DNA from: Flavobacterium frigoris
GTDB taxonomy: Bacteria; Bacteroidota; Bacteroidia; Flavobacteriales; Flavobacteriaceae
Length of the DNA stretch: 64,000 bases
Direction of reading: 5' to 3'
NCBI RefSeq assembly: GCF_900111075.1
Contig: NZ_FOFZ01000005.1
Location: 1 to 64,000 of the forward strand
Shown here: in pieces, positions 9,501 through 17,497 of the stretch
Numbering within the stretch: position 1 is the stretch's first letter
Layout of the letters: the number at the start of each line of letters is the position of its first letter
Made by a program: the position numbers and the translations under genes
Notes under the pieces: model-generated
What the model was told of the DNA's origin: nothing
The model's database searches: none
What the model saw: the letters and a program-made list of their open reading frames with translations, nothing else

Positions 9501-10190
9501 AATGCGATGTACCTTGCGGGTTTTGATGTAAAAGACGTTCACATGACCGATTTGATTTCAGGTCGGGAGACATTAGAAGACATTCAATTCATCGGAGCTG
9601 TTGGAGGTTTCTCTAACTCAGATGTATTGGGTTCAGCCAAAGGTTGGGCAGGAGCATTTAAATACAACGAAAAAGCAAATACTGCCTTGAAAAACTTCTT
9701 CAAACGAGAAGATACTTTGTCTGTTGGAATTTGTAATGGTTGTCAGTTGTTTATGGAATTGGAAGTAATTAATCCAGAGCACGAAGTACACGGAAAAATG
9801 TTGCATAACGAAAGCCACAAACACGAAAGTATCTTTACTTCGGTAACGGTACAGGATAACAAATCAGTGATGTTGTCATCATTAGCAGGAAGCACTTTAG
9901 GAGTTTGGGTTTCACATGGTGAAGGTAAATTCAACTTACCAATGGGTGAAGGAAATTACAATATCGTAGCTAAATATGGTTATGAAGGTTATCCAGCAAA
10001 CCCGAATGGTTCTGATTTCAACACAGCTATGTTATGTGATACAACAGGTCGTCACTTAGTGATGATGCCACACATTGAACGTTCTACGTTTCAATGGAAC
10101 TGGGCGCATTACCCAAAGGATAGAAACGATGAAGTTTCCCCTTGGCATGAAGCCTTTGTGAATGCCAAAAAATGGATTGACAAAAAATAA
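6516..10190 (+). CDS. purL: Phosphoribosylformylglycinamidine synthase (FGAM synthase)
   Basis: Large single-chain PurL of 1224 residues that converts FGAR, glutamine and ATP to FGAM in purine synthesis. Visible motifs are ETHNFPTTVEPFNGAATGSG (first AIRS half), HDHGAGGH, GKDSLSMK (second half) and a C-terminal glutaminase domain with GAVGGFSNSDVLG, the nucleophile motif GICNGCQ, and VSHGEGKF. The ATG at 6516 fits the promoter at 6481. Two short segments look foreign: residues 297-305 (DSFDSAQSS) and residues 970-978 (VISSGVERP). At DNA level both carry the 12-mer TCGACTCCGCTC, in opposite orientations. Each inserts in frame at a loop or linker, so the enzyme is expected to stay functional. 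Single gene with its own terminator. Confidence 0.97.
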   Translation: MIHFFENQSKTVFAVQTQNEISAQDISKLNWLFADSNKIEKSVLTDFFVGPRAAMVTPWSTNAVEITQNMAISGIIRIEEFHYAKADSEDFDPMLSQKYSELNQTIFTIDIAPEAILDIDDIAAYNKQEGLSLSPEEVEYLDNLAVKIGRKLTDSEIFGFSQANSEHCRHKIFNGKFVIDGVEKESSLFKMIKKTSLENPNDIVSAYKDNVAFVKGPRVEQFAPKSADKPDFYQVTEFDSVISLKAETHNFPTTVEPFNGAATGSGGEIRDRLAGGQGSLPMAGTAVYMTSYSRLEDSFDSAQSSRPWENGMAERKWLYQTPMDILIKASNGASDFGNKFGQPLITGSVLTFEHEEDARKLGFDKVIMQAGGIGYGKLEQAIKKIPQTGDKIVILGGENYRIGMGGAAVSSADTGAFSSGIELNAIQRSNPEMQKRVANAIRGLVESNENPIVSIHDHGAGGHLNCLSELVEDTGGLIDLDKLPVGDPTLSAKEIIGNESQERMGLVIGQKDIDTLQKIADRERAPMYQVGDVTGDHRFTFESKTTGAKPMDFALEDFFGSSPKVVMTDSTIERKYADLDYSKDKISTYLEQVLQLEAVACKDWLTNKVDRCVGGKVAKQQTAGPLQLPLNNCGVMALDYNGKEGIATSIGHSPVAALLDPVAGSRTAIAEALSNIVWAPIKNGLDGISLSANWMWACKNEGEDARLYAAVESCSNFAIELGINIPTGKDSLSMKQKYPNEEVIAPGTVIITAGGNCTDIRKVVEPVLQRDGGSIYYINLSQDEYKLGGSSLAQTLNTIGKDAPTIKDAAFFKRAFNTIQELILEDNILAGHDIGSGGLITTLLEMCFADNNLGAKIDFSVFEEKDIIKYLFSENIGIVFQAKDDVALENKLNTNGVSFYKLGTATSEATLDFGPCKLDIAKYRDVWFKTSFLLDQKQSKNGTAQARFDNYKNQALNYTFPTHFTGKKPVISSGVERPKAAIIREKGSNSEREMANAMYLAGFDVKDVHMTDLISGRETLEDIQFIGAVGGFSNSDVLGSAKGWAGAFKYNEKANTALKNFFKREDTLSVGICNGCQLFMELEVINPEHEVHGKMLHNESHKHESIFTSVTVQDNKSVMLSSLAGSTLGVWVSHGEGKFNLPMGEGNYNIVAKYGYEGYPANPNGSDFNTAMLCDTTGRHLVMMPHIERSTFQWNWAHYPKDRNDEVSPWHEAFVNAKKWIDKK
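7404..7430 (+). repeat. Repeat unit inserted in frame in purL, copy 1
   Basis: These 27 bases contain TCGACTCCGCTC and encode DSFDSAQSS between SRLE and RPWENG. From memory of PurL proteins SRLE is normally followed almost directly by the RPWE segment, so this looks like a nine-codon insertion. The core matches copy 2 at 9423-9446 in reverse orientation. Confidence 0.55.
9423..9446 (-). repeat. Repeat unit inserted in frame in purL, copy 2
   Basis: The reverse complement contains TCTCGACTCCGCTCGAGA, a near-palindrome sharing TCGACTCCGCTC with copy 1. On the coding strand it gives VISSGVER in the linker before the glutaminase domain (PKAAIIREKG). The purL linker tolerates length changes, which would allow such an insertion. 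Confidence 0.6.
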
Positions 10191-10210
10191 AATTCACACT
10201 TTATATATAG

Positions 10211-10240
10211 AAAGCGTTCTCGAAAGAGAGCGCTTTTTTT
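10211..10240 (+). terminator. Terminator of purL
   Basis: An 11-bp stem (211-221 with 226-236, one G-T pair) with GAAA tetraloop and a seven-T tail, 20 bp after the purL stop. Confidence 0.88.
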
Positions 10241-10258
10241 GTGGGATATAGTTAACTA

Positions 10259-10365
10259 TTTTTTGGGCGTGCCCCAAGGGTCAGGCTATTCGCTACAATC
10301 TCTCTCGTCTCGTTTTAAGAACGAGACGAGAGAGGATTTCCGCTGCTATCCTTCACGCACTCCAA
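10259..10365. repeat. Intergenic repeat with variable palindromic core (GGGCGTGCCCC type)
   Basis: The block starts TTTTTGGGCGTGCCCC, contains GGTCAGGCTATTCGCT, then a 15-bp perfect hairpin (10300-10314 with 10320-10334, loop TTAAG), then TTTCCGCTGCTATCCTTCAC and GCACT. From memory, elements with these ends and differing cores recur between genes in Bacteroidota. Related heads occur at 58666 and 62306. The rest of the 10191-10511 gap holds only the two flanking terminators. Confidence 0.6.
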
Positions 10366-10423
10366 AAGAAAAATGATTCAAGTAGAATAATCCAACTCTT
10401 AACCGATATAATTGCTTTTTGAA

Positions 10424-10485
10424 CAAAAAAAAACATTCCTAATAATCCATTGCGTAATGATACAGAAATGACTTATTAGGAATGT
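10424..10485 (-). terminator. Terminator of the nitronate monooxygenase-like gene
   Basis: A 13-bp perfect stem (10433-10445 with 10473-10485) encloses a 27-nt loop. On the minus strand it is followed by nine T. It lies 27 bp past the stop of the minus-strand gene. Confidence 0.75.
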
Positions 10486-10511
10486 AAATCCAATAAATAG
10501 GGTTTGTAAAA

Positions 10512-11462
10512 CTACACCGTTAATGTATCAACGATTGCATTAACTGGTCGTATTGCAGTCGTGTTTTCAATAGTCGGCCCGGCAACCCAAACCGTTTTGT
10601 AGGTAAATTCAGTAGCTGCTTTAGTTACAGCGTTAGATCCCATTATGTATCGGATCATTTTAACCCACTTTTTCAAGCTTTTATTTTTATTTAAAGTGCT
10701 TTCTAACCACGTTTGTTTAGTTCCTACTTTTTGAATGTAAGGCGTATTAATGACCGTACAAGGCGTCCCCGATATTTTCTCAGTCAAGACAATATCTTTG
10801 GCACCATAATCAACACAGGCTTGTTTGTATTCCTCAGAAACTCCAGACTCAATCGAGGCTATAAAAGGACTCCCCACAGATACGCCTATCGCACCATAGC
10901 TTAACATTTTATCTAAATCTAATTTAGTACTCACTCCACCAGCAGAGATCACTGGCAATCCAGTGTTTTCATTCAATTCTTTAATCAGTTGCTCCGGAGA
11001 TTGTGGTCCTCTATGACCTCCAGCCAAATTGTTAACAGCAATAATAGCATCAGCACCTAGACTTTCTACTTTTTTGGCGAAAGCCAAATCGGTAACATCA
11101 CAAAAAACTTTAATTCCTACTTTATGAGCTGCCTTAATGGTTTCTTCTGGTGAACCTAAAGAAGTAATTATAAAATCTACTTTTTCTTCACATAGAACGG
11201 CTAATTGATCCTTGTATTTGATATTTGATTTATTCACAATCAAATTATAACCAAAACTACCTCCTACTACTTTAGCTGCCTTAAGTTCTATAACGGAAGC
11301 GCGAAGTTCCTCTAATGTGCGGTAATTTAGGGCTGGGATACAACCTGCCACACCCGATTTCATTCCTTCAATTACCATTTTAGTATTTGAAACAAGAAAC
11401 ATAGGCGCCATTATCAGTGGTCGATCAATATTCAATAGAGAAGTTAACGTAGGCTTAGTCAT
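10512..11462 (-). CDS. NAD(P)H-dependent flavin oxidoreductase / nitronate monooxygenase family
   Basis: TIM-barrel FMN enzyme of 316 residues in the 2-nitropropane dioxygenase family, which also includes enoyl-ACP reductase FabK. Recognisable parts are RPLIMAPMFLVS (residues 14-25), ITSLGSPEE, AIIAVNNLAGGHRGP (the catalytic-loop His-Arg-Gly), PVISAGGVST and AIGVSVGSPFIAS (FMN phosphate binding). It may oxidise alkyl nitronates or reduce an acyl-type substrate; sequence alone cannot decide. Its promoter shares a 13-base motif with that of marR at 18142, so it is likely part of the same fatty-acid regulon even though 6.6 kb separates them. It stands alone on the minus strand. Confidence 0.85.
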   Translation of the reverse strand: MTKPTLTSLLNIDRPLIMAPMFLVSNTKMVIEGMKSGVAGCIPALNYRTLEELRASVIELKAAKVVGGSFGYNLIVNKSNIKYKDQLAVLCEEKVDFIITSLGSPEETIKAAHKVGIKVFCDVTDLAFAKKVESLGADAIIAVNNLAGGHRGPQSPEQLIKELNENTGLPVISAGGVSTKLDLDKMLSYGAIGVSVGSPFIASIESGVSEEYKQACVDYGAKDIVLTEKISGTPCTVINTPYIQKVGTKQTWLESTLNKNKSLKKWVKMIRYIMGSNAVTKAATEFTYKTVWVAGPTIENTTAIRPVNAIVDTLTV

Positions 11463-11483
11463 TACTTAAAGTTTTAATTCGAA

Positions 11484-11491
11484 CAAATATA
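11484..11491 (-). promoter_or_regulatory. -7 box of the nitronate monooxygenase-like gene
   Basis: On the minus strand this reads TATATTTG, a perfect TAnnTTTG match, 21 bp before the ATG at 11462. Confidence 0.65.
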
Positions 11492-11502
11492 ACTAAATAT
11501 AC

Positions 11503-11514
11503 TATGCACGCCTA
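11503..11514. promoter_or_regulatory. Candidate MarR operator (copy 1)
   Basis: The minus strand reads TAGGCGTGCATA within AGGCGTGCATAGTAT. GCGTGCATAGTAT is identical to the sequence upstream of marR, and in both places it sits 6-7 bp upstream of TTATATTTG. The half-site symmetry is TATGC-GT-GCATA in the marR copy and is degraded in one arm here. Confidence 0.6.
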
Positions 11515-11598
11515 CTATTTATAAAGTAAAGACAAAGAACACAAGAATTGCATCTAACATACCACTATAAAACCGCGCATATTTTCGAATATTATTAA

Positions 11599-11640
11599 AA
11601 AAAGGAGTATAAAGTGTTTAAATACTTTATACTCCTTTTT
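11599..11640. terminator. Bidirectional terminator hairpin
   Basis: A 17-bp perfect stem (11599-11615 with 11624-11640) with an 8-nt loop, A-rich on one side and T-rich on the other. It probably ends the minus-strand small gene at 11779-11994. The remainder of the 11463-11778 gap shows nothing else beyond the promoter and operator of the gene to the left. Confidence 0.75.
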
Positions 11641-11778
11641 AGATCTGACAACAGTATTTAGCATCAAAAAAACTGATAGCTTTACTGTATTATAGGATAC
11701 TCCCTTGAAACATTACTGATCTCAAAGGGCCAACCATTTTGAGACAATACTCAAATTATTATGTTTACACCAAAACTA

Positions 11779-11994
11779 CTATAACAATACGGCTTCCGTT
11801 ACATTTTCCTCAATGTCAATTTCGACATTAGCCATAAAAATTTCAGGTTCCCTCACAGTTAGCCAATAATCGGCGATAATACTCAAAACGACATCTTTTA
11901 AACCGCTCAACGAGCTCTCAACTTGATGTTCTTCGTCTTTAATTACTTCAATAAGCAATTCGTTTACTTTTCTAATTTTTTCTGAATTCGTCAT
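11779..11994 (-). CDS. Small hypothetical protein (71 aa)
   Basis: Acidic 71-residue protein with no recognised family. The first half (SEKIRKVNELLIEVIKDEE) looks helical and the middle has a short hydrophobic stretch (GLKDVVLSIIADYWLTV). The C-terminus is acidic with hydrophobic ends (VEIDIEENVTEAVLL). No signal peptide or cysteine pair is seen. A terminator hairpin lies downstream, at 11599-11640, on the correct side. Support is the clean ATG, the codon use and a position free of other genes. It might be a lineage-specific cytoplasmic protein; no function is proposed. Confidence 0.55.
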   Translation of the reverse strand: MTNSEKIRKVNELLIEVIKDEEHQVESSLSGLKDVVLSIIADYWLTVREPEIFMANVEIDIEENVTEAVLL

Positions 11995-12460
11995 CGTGTT
12001 TATTAATTAATTGCTGTCTACACAGTATTATTAAATGTCTAAAAATTTCTAAATATTGGAACTTAATATCTTAAATGACTTCACATTAAAGCATATTCAA
12101 ATCTCGTTTATTTTCGCAATAAAAGTAAATGAAATAACTTTTTATGACAATACCCACTTTTAGTGATATTTCAAATAAAATACTTCTTGAAATTAGCGAA
12201 TAAAAACTGTTTAGAGTAAACCGTGGATATTAGTATGCTTATTTTTCGCTACAACTGCCGTATTCTTATAAAATTATTTAAATAATGATTGTATTTTCAC
12301 TATCTATTTTTTAACAATATATCGCTACAATAGGCTATTTCATAGATAATAAAACCCTCCTGAATAGCATAAAATAATATCAATTCAATTATAAAATTTA
12401 CACAAAAAGAGAATTATCACTATTTTTTAACTATTTTGCAACTACATTAAACATTAAATG
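11995..12460. other. AT-rich intergenic region upstream of the acyl-CoA synthetases
   Basis: About 460 bp between a minus-strand small gene and the first acyl-CoA synthetase. No convincing open frame, RNA or long hairpin was found. It presumably holds the two divergent promoters; CTATTTTGCAAC at about 12431 is only an imperfect -7 box. Confidence 0.5.
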
Positions 12461-14239
12461 ATGACATCCGTAACTAGAATTTTTGATTTCCCATATTATC
12501 AGCTAGAAAAATATACTTCAATAGCAGATGCTTTTGTAACAAAGAAAAATGGCGTTTGGGAAAAAACTTCAACTGAAGAATTTATTTCCAAAGCCAATGC
12601 TATTTCTGGCGCTCTCTTGCGAATGGGCATTCAGAAAGACGATAAAATCGCAATGATTTCTACTAACAACAGAACGGAATGGAGTATTGTGGATATTGGT
12701 ATTCTACAGATAGGCGCACAAAATGTACCCATCTATCCTACAATCACGGCAGATGACTATGCTTACATACTCAACCACTCTGGTGCAACGTATTGTTTTA
12801 TATCCGACTTGGAAATATTTGAAAAAATCAATTCAATACGAGATAAAGTTCCTGCTCTAAAAGAAGTATACTGCTTCGATGAAATTCAAGGCTGCAAAAA
12901 CTGGTCAGAATTGCTTCTTCTTGGCGAAGACCAAAGCAATCAAACTGAACTTGAAGCACGAAAAGAAAAAGTACTGCCTCTAGATATGGCTACCATTATC
13001 TATACCTCTGGAACCACTGGAACACCCAAAGGTGTTATGCTTTCGCACCAAAATCTTGTTTCCAATGTCCTTGCTATTGTTAACTTAGTTCCGTTCCCAG
13101 CTGGCAATGCAAAAGCACTGAGCTTCTTGCCTGTCTGTCACATTTTTGAACGCACCGCTTTATATTTATATCAATATCATGGTGTTTCGGTTTATTTTGG
13201 GGAATCCATAGAGAAAATTAGTGATAATATAAAGGAAGTAAAACCAACTATGATTACTGCAGTCCCGAGACTTCTAGAAAAGGTATACGATAAAATCTAT
13301 GCAAAAGGAACGGAACTGACAGGAATTAAAAAGAAGCTGTTCTTTTGGGCCATTAATTTAGGTTTGCGATTTGAACCTTACGGCGCCAATGGAATATGGT
13401 ATGAAATGCAACTTAAAATTGCAAGAAAATTAATTTTCAGCAAATGGAAAGAAGGATTAGGTGGGAATCTCGAATTGATTGTTAGCGGTAGCGCTGCCTT
13501 ACAACCCAGATTAGCACGTGTTTTTACGGCAGCAGACATTCCAGTTTTAGAAGGCTATGGTTTAACAGAAACCTCCCCTGCAATTTCATTCAATGATTTA
13601 AAAAACAAAGGCTTAAGAATAGGTACTGTAGGAAAACCAATTGAGTATGTAGAAGTAAAAATTGCCGAAGACGGCGAAATCCTTTGTAAGGGACCTAACG
13701 TAATGATGGGGTATTATAAAGATGAGAAATTAACTAACGAAGTCATTGTTGACGGTTATTTCCATACTGGAGATATAGGAATTATTGACGCGGACGGCTT
13801 TTTAAAAATAACGGATCGAAAGAAAGAAATGTTCAAAACCTCTGGAGGAAAGTACATAGCACCACAATTAATAGAAAACACAATGAAACAATCCCGTTTT
13901 ATTGAACAAATTATGGTCATAGGAGAAGGACAAAAAATGGCGGCCGCGCTTATCCAACCTAATTTTGAATTCTTAAAAGAATGGGCTGCCATCCATAAAT
14001 TAGACATTGGAAAAACGAATAGTGATTATGTTGTGCATGAAAAAGTACTAGAACGCATACAACAAGATATAGACAATTTGAATGAAAAATTTGGAAGTTG
14101 GGAAAAAATCAAACGCTTTGAATTGACAGCTGAAGTTTGGTCGATAGATGGTGGACACTTAACTCCGACACTTAAACTGAAGAGAAAAATTATTAAAGAG
14201 CTTTACAAAGACCAATACCAGAAAATATACAACCTATAA
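12461..14239 (+). CDS. Long-chain acyl-CoA synthetase (AMP-forming), copy 1
   Basis: ANL-superfamily enzyme of 592 residues that activates a fatty acid with ATP and CoA to give acyl-CoA. Visible motifs are TIIYTSGTTGTPKGV (P-loop, about 180-194), EGYGLTETSPAIS (A5), YFHTGDIG (A7) and the hinge ITDRKKEMFKTSGGKYIAP (A8); the C-terminal lysine region LTPTLKLKRK is intact. Two ATGs stand in tandem at 12458 and 12461; the second aligns with the start of the neighbouring paralogue (MTSVTRIF against MTSITRLF). It is followed 320 bp later by a close paralogue on the same strand, evidently a tandem duplication. The beta-oxidation operon starts 4 kb downstream. Confidence 0.92.
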   Translation: MTSVTRIFDFPYYQLEKYTSIADAFVTKKNGVWEKTSTEEFISKANAISGALLRMGIQKDDKIAMISTNNRTEWSIVDIGILQIGAQNVPIYPTITADDYAYILNHSGATYCFISDLEIFEKINSIRDKVPALKEVYCFDEIQGCKNWSELLLLGEDQSNQTELEARKEKVLPLDMATIIYTSGTTGTPKGVMLSHQNLVSNVLAIVNLVPFPAGNAKALSFLPVCHIFERTALYLYQYHGVSVYFGESIEKISDNIKEVKPTMITAVPRLLEKVYDKIYAKGTELTGIKKKLFFWAINLGLRFEPYGANGIWYEMQLKIARKLIFSKWKEGLGGNLELIVSGSAALQPRLARVFTAADIPVLEGYGLTETSPAISFNDLKNKGLRIGTVGKPIEYVEVKIAEDGEILCKGPNVMMGYYKDEKLTNEVIVDGYFHTGDIGIIDADGFLKITDRKKEMFKTSGGKYIAPQLIENTMKQSRFIEQIMVIGEGQKMAAALIQPNFEFLKEWAAIHKLDIGKTNSDYVVHEKVLERIQQDIDNLNEKFGSWEKIKRFELTAEVWSIDGGHLTPTLKLKRKIIKELYKDQYQKIYNL

Positions 14240-14319
14240 ATCGATAAAATTAACGAGATTGCTACTAAACATGAAAAAAAAGCGCACATTATAGCTTTGT
14301 AATGTTTAAAATTAGAATA

Positions 14320-14353
14320 AAAAGTTGAAATATAGCTAATTATTTCAACTTTT
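14320..14353 (+). terminator. Hairpin after acyl-CoA synthetase 1
   Basis: A 13-bp perfect stem AAAAGTTGAAATA/TATTTCAACTTTT with an 8-nt loop. The tail has only four T, so it is a likely but weak terminator. The rest of the 14240-14558 gap is AT-rich with no other signal, apart from TTAATTTGC just before the next gene. Confidence 0.55.
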
Positions 14354-14558
14354 CAATATTAAAGCAACGACAGTTTATTTTAAACTAAAAACTACTGCAA
14401 TTTTTCTTTTTACTTATAATCAACCTTTTAAACTCCGTTTAAAGAAATCGTTTTCGTAAAATGGGAATTATAAAATTAATTTTTTCCATTTTAATTTTGA
14501 AAATGGAAAAATATTGTCATTTTTTTTTTAATTTGCAGCAAAATTCAACCTTCGCATA

Positions 14559-16334
14559 ATGACTTCTATAACCAGACTATTTGATTTTCCTTATTATCAA
14601 CAAGATAAATATACCTCAATTCCAGATGCTTTAAATACTAAGCAGGACGGTGTTTGGATAAAAACGTCTACACAAGAATATATTGCTCAAGCAAATGCTG
14701 TTTCTAGAGCACTCTTGCGAATGGGAATAAAAAAAGACGATAAAATCGCAATAATCTCTTCCAGCAACAGAACTGAATGGAATATTATGGATATTGGTAT
14801 TCTGCAAACCGGAGCACAAAATATACCTATTTATCCAACAATTACAGAAGATGATTATGAATACATATTGAACCATTCTGGTGCAATATATTGTTTTGTA
14901 TCTGATGCGGAAATCCTTAAAAAATTAAATTCAATAAAAGATAAGGTTCCTAATTTGAAAGAAGTATATTCTTTTAACCCTATTGAAGGTTGTAAAAACT
15001 GGAAGGAACTACTCGCTCTTGGCGAAGACCAAAGCAATCAGAATGATGTTGAAGAAAGCAAAAGTTTAGTTAAACCTGACGATTTAGCGACTATTATTTA
15101 TACATCTGGGACAACTGGGCGACCAAAAGGAGTTATGCTTTCTCATAATAACATCGTATCAGACGTACTAAACAGCTCTACAAGAATTCCATTTGAAGCG
15201 GGAAATGCAACTGCATTAAGTTTCTTACCTGTTTGTCACATTTTTGAGCGCATGCTACTCTATTTATACCAATATTATGGTGTATCGATCTACTTTGGAG
15301 AATCTATTGATAAAGTCAGTGATAACCTAAAAGAAGTAAAACCTACTGTAATTACGGCTGTACCTCGACTATTAGAAAAAGTGTATGATAAAATCTATGC
15401 CAAAGGAACTGAACTGACTGGGATTAAAAAGAAATTGTTCTTTTGGGCAATTGATTTGGGATTAGTCTATGAACCTTATGGTGCGAATGGTCTTTGGTAT
15501 GAAATGCAACTTAAAATTGCTCGAAAATTAATTTTTAGTAAATGGAAAGAAGGATTAGGTGGTAAGTTAGATTTAATGGTTTCAGGTAGTGCTGCGTTGC
15601 AACCTAGATTAGCTCGAATTTTTGCTGCAGCCGAAATACCTGTTATGGAAGGATATGGTTTAACCGAGACTTCGCCTGTTATATCCGTAAATGATATAAG
15701 AAATGGAGGTTTCAGAATAGGAACTGTAGGGAGAGTTATTGATAATGTAGAAGTTAAAATTGCCGAAGACGGAGAAATTCTTTGTAAAGGACCTAATGTC
15801 ATGATGGGCTATTATAAAGATGAGAAATTAACCAATGAAGTCATTATTGACGGTTATTTTCACACTGGTGACATAGGAAACATTGATAAAGACGGATTTT
15901 TAAAAATTACGGATCGAAAGAAAGAAATGTTTAAAACTTCAGGTGGAAAATATATTGCACCGCAACTTATTGAAAACACCATGAAACAATCCCGTTTCAT
16001 TGCAGAAATTATGGTGATAGGCGACGGACAAAAAATGCCGGCAGCCTTCATTCAACCTGATTTTGAATTCGTAAAAGAATGGGCGGTTATTCATAAAATA
16101 GTTATAGGAAGTACTAATGAAGAAATTGTATCCAACGAAAAAGTAATAGCAAGAATTCAGGAAGAAATTGATGGTTTAAACGAAAAATTTGGTAATTGGG
16201 AGAAAATTAAACGTTTTGAATTAACACCAGATGTTTGGTCTGTAGAAGGTGGGCAACTGACGCCAACACTTAAGCTAAAAAGAAAAATAGTTATGGAAAA
16301 ATACATTAATTTATTCCATAAAATCTACGGTTAG
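14559..16334 (+). CDS. Long-chain acyl-CoA synthetase (AMP-forming), copy 2
   Basis: Paralogue of the preceding gene, 591 residues, with the same motif set: TIIYTSGTTGRPKGV, EGYGLTETSPVIS, YFHTGDIG and ITDRKKEMFKTSGGKYIAP. Large central stretches are identical between the two proteins (YAKGTELTGIKKKLFFWAI, MQLKIARKLIFSKWKEGLGG), while the N-terminal acid-binding half and the C-terminus differ more. This fits duplication followed by change in substrate preference. The sequence between the two genes holds a hairpin and an AT-rich stretch, so the second gene probably has its own promoter. The start MTSITRLFDFPYYQ is the family start. Confidence 0.92.
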   Translation: MTSITRLFDFPYYQQDKYTSIPDALNTKQDGVWIKTSTQEYIAQANAVSRALLRMGIKKDDKIAIISSSNRTEWNIMDIGILQTGAQNIPIYPTITEDDYEYILNHSGAIYCFVSDAEILKKLNSIKDKVPNLKEVYSFNPIEGCKNWKELLALGEDQSNQNDVEESKSLVKPDDLATIIYTSGTTGRPKGVMLSHNNIVSDVLNSSTRIPFEAGNATALSFLPVCHIFERMLLYLYQYYGVSIYFGESIDKVSDNLKEVKPTVITAVPRLLEKVYDKIYAKGTELTGIKKKLFFWAIDLGLVYEPYGANGLWYEMQLKIARKLIFSKWKEGLGGKLDLMVSGSAALQPRLARIFAAAEIPVMEGYGLTETSPVISVNDIRNGGFRIGTVGRVIDNVEVKIAEDGEILCKGPNVMMGYYKDEKLTNEVIIDGYFHTGDIGNIDKDGFLKITDRKKEMFKTSGGKYIAPQLIENTMKQSRFIAEIMVIGDGQKMPAAFIQPDFEFVKEWAVIHKIVIGSTNEEIVSNEKVIARIQEEIDGLNEKFGNWEKIKRFELTPDVWSVEGGQLTPTLKLKRKIVMEKYINLFHKIYG

Positions 16335-16367
16335 TCGATTGACTTATAATTATAACTGATAAATACG

Positions 16368-16499
16368 ATGACAATGAAAGTAAAAATCCTGTTTTATTCT
16401 CTAGTAAGTGTTTTATTATTTTCTAATTGTAAGCAAAAGAACGAAGAGCGAATTATTTGGATTATTCCAAAACGAAAGATCAGTACACAGGAGGCATAA
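16368..16499 (+). pseudogene. Lipoprotein signal-peptide fragment, frameshifted from the hydrolase
   Basis: A short frame (ATG at 16368 or 16374, stop at 16497) begins MKVKILFYSLVSVLLFSNCK, a textbook lipoprotein signal with lipobox LFSNC. It then runs out of frame into the alpha/beta hydrolase. One missing base near 16448 (GAGCG for GAGGCG) would restore NEEANYLDYSKTK, which reads smoothly into the hydrolase. The fragment is therefore best seen as the 5' part of one broken or mis-sequenced lipoprotein gene. It starts 33 bp after acyl-CoA synthetase 2. Confidence 0.65.
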
Positions 16500-16501
16500 A
16501 A

Positions 16502-17413
16502 ATGATTCCGATTACCACACCAAAAGGAACCTTTAAGGTATGGACAAAAACCGTAGGGAATAACCCTAGAATTAAAGTATTATTACTTCACGGAGGACCT
16601 GGATTAACGCACGAATTGTACGAATGTTTTGATGGTTATTTTCCTAACGAAAGCATCGAATACATTTATTACGATCAATTAGGATCCTACTACAGCGACC
16701 AACCTAATTACGACAGTTTGTGGACGAACGAACGTTTCGTTGAGGAGGTGGAACAAGTCCGAATCGCACTAGGAGCAGATAGTTCTAATTTTTATGTTTT
16801 AGGTCAATCCTGGGGCGGAATACTTGCCATGGAATATGCCCTAAAATACCGAAAAAACATGAAAGGCTTGATTATATCTAATATGATGGCCAGCATTCCT
16901 GAATACAATGCCTATGCACAAGAGGTTCTTGCTCCACAAATGAATCCTAAAATCCTAAAAGAACTACAGGAAATGGAGAAAAACAATGATTTTGACAATC
17001 CAAAATACAGCGAACTTCTTTTCAAATATTATTATACGGAACACATTCTAAGAAAACCACTAGAAGAATGGCCAGAATCTATCAATCGATGTTTCAAACA
17101 CATCAACCCTAATGTATATGTGTTTATGCAGGGTCACAGTGAATTTGGCATCACCGGAAATGCTTCCTTAAAAAATTGGGACGTAAAAGACAGGCTTAAA
17201 ACGATAACGATTCCTACATTATCAATCGGTTCTAAATACGACACTATGGATCCAGAGCATATGAAATGGATCGCCAACGAAGTTCAAAACGGCCGATTTC
17301 TATTTTGTGCTAATGGTAGTCATCTTTCTCAATATGATGATCAAAAAACATATTTTAAGGGTCTAATAAAATTTATAAAAGACGTGGATAACGGCACTTT
17401 TAAAAAAGAGTAG
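16502..17413 (+). CDS. Alpha/beta hydrolase, proline iminopeptidase family (5' end frameshifted)
   Basis: Serine hydrolase/aminopeptidase of the prolyl aminopeptidase (S33) type, 303 residues from the ATG at 16502; the frame is open from about 16448. The oxyanion motif LLHGGPG, the nucleophile elbow GQSWGG, the aspartate in IGSKYDTMDPEH and a late histidine in GSHLSQYD make a complete catalytic set. Homologues usually carry a lipoprotein signal, and one is found just upstream in another frame (16368-16499). An ATG 3 bp after that frame's stop, preceded by AGGAGG, could allow reinitiation of a cytoplasmic form. Whether the break is real, programmed or a sequencing error is open. Confidence 0.8.
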   Translation: MIPITTPKGTFKVWTKTVGNNPRIKVLLLHGGPGLTHELYECFDGYFPNESIEYIYYDQLGSYYSDQPNYDSLWTNERFVEEVEQVRIALGADSSNFYVLGQSWGGILAMEYALKYRKNMKGLIISNMMASIPEYNAYAQEVLAPQMNPKILKELQEMEKNNDFDNPKYSELLFKYYYTEHILRKPLEEWPESINRCFKHINPNVYVFMQGHSEFGITGNASLKNWDVKDRLKTITIPTLSIGSKYDTMDPEHMKWIANEVQNGRFLFCANGSHLSQYDDQKTYFKGLIKFIKDVDNGTFKKE

Positions 17414-17497
17414 TGTAGCTATAGATAAATACCATTTTACACTCACCTAACAAAAGACTATTTTGTAGTATTACATAGAATCATACCCCTTTACTTT

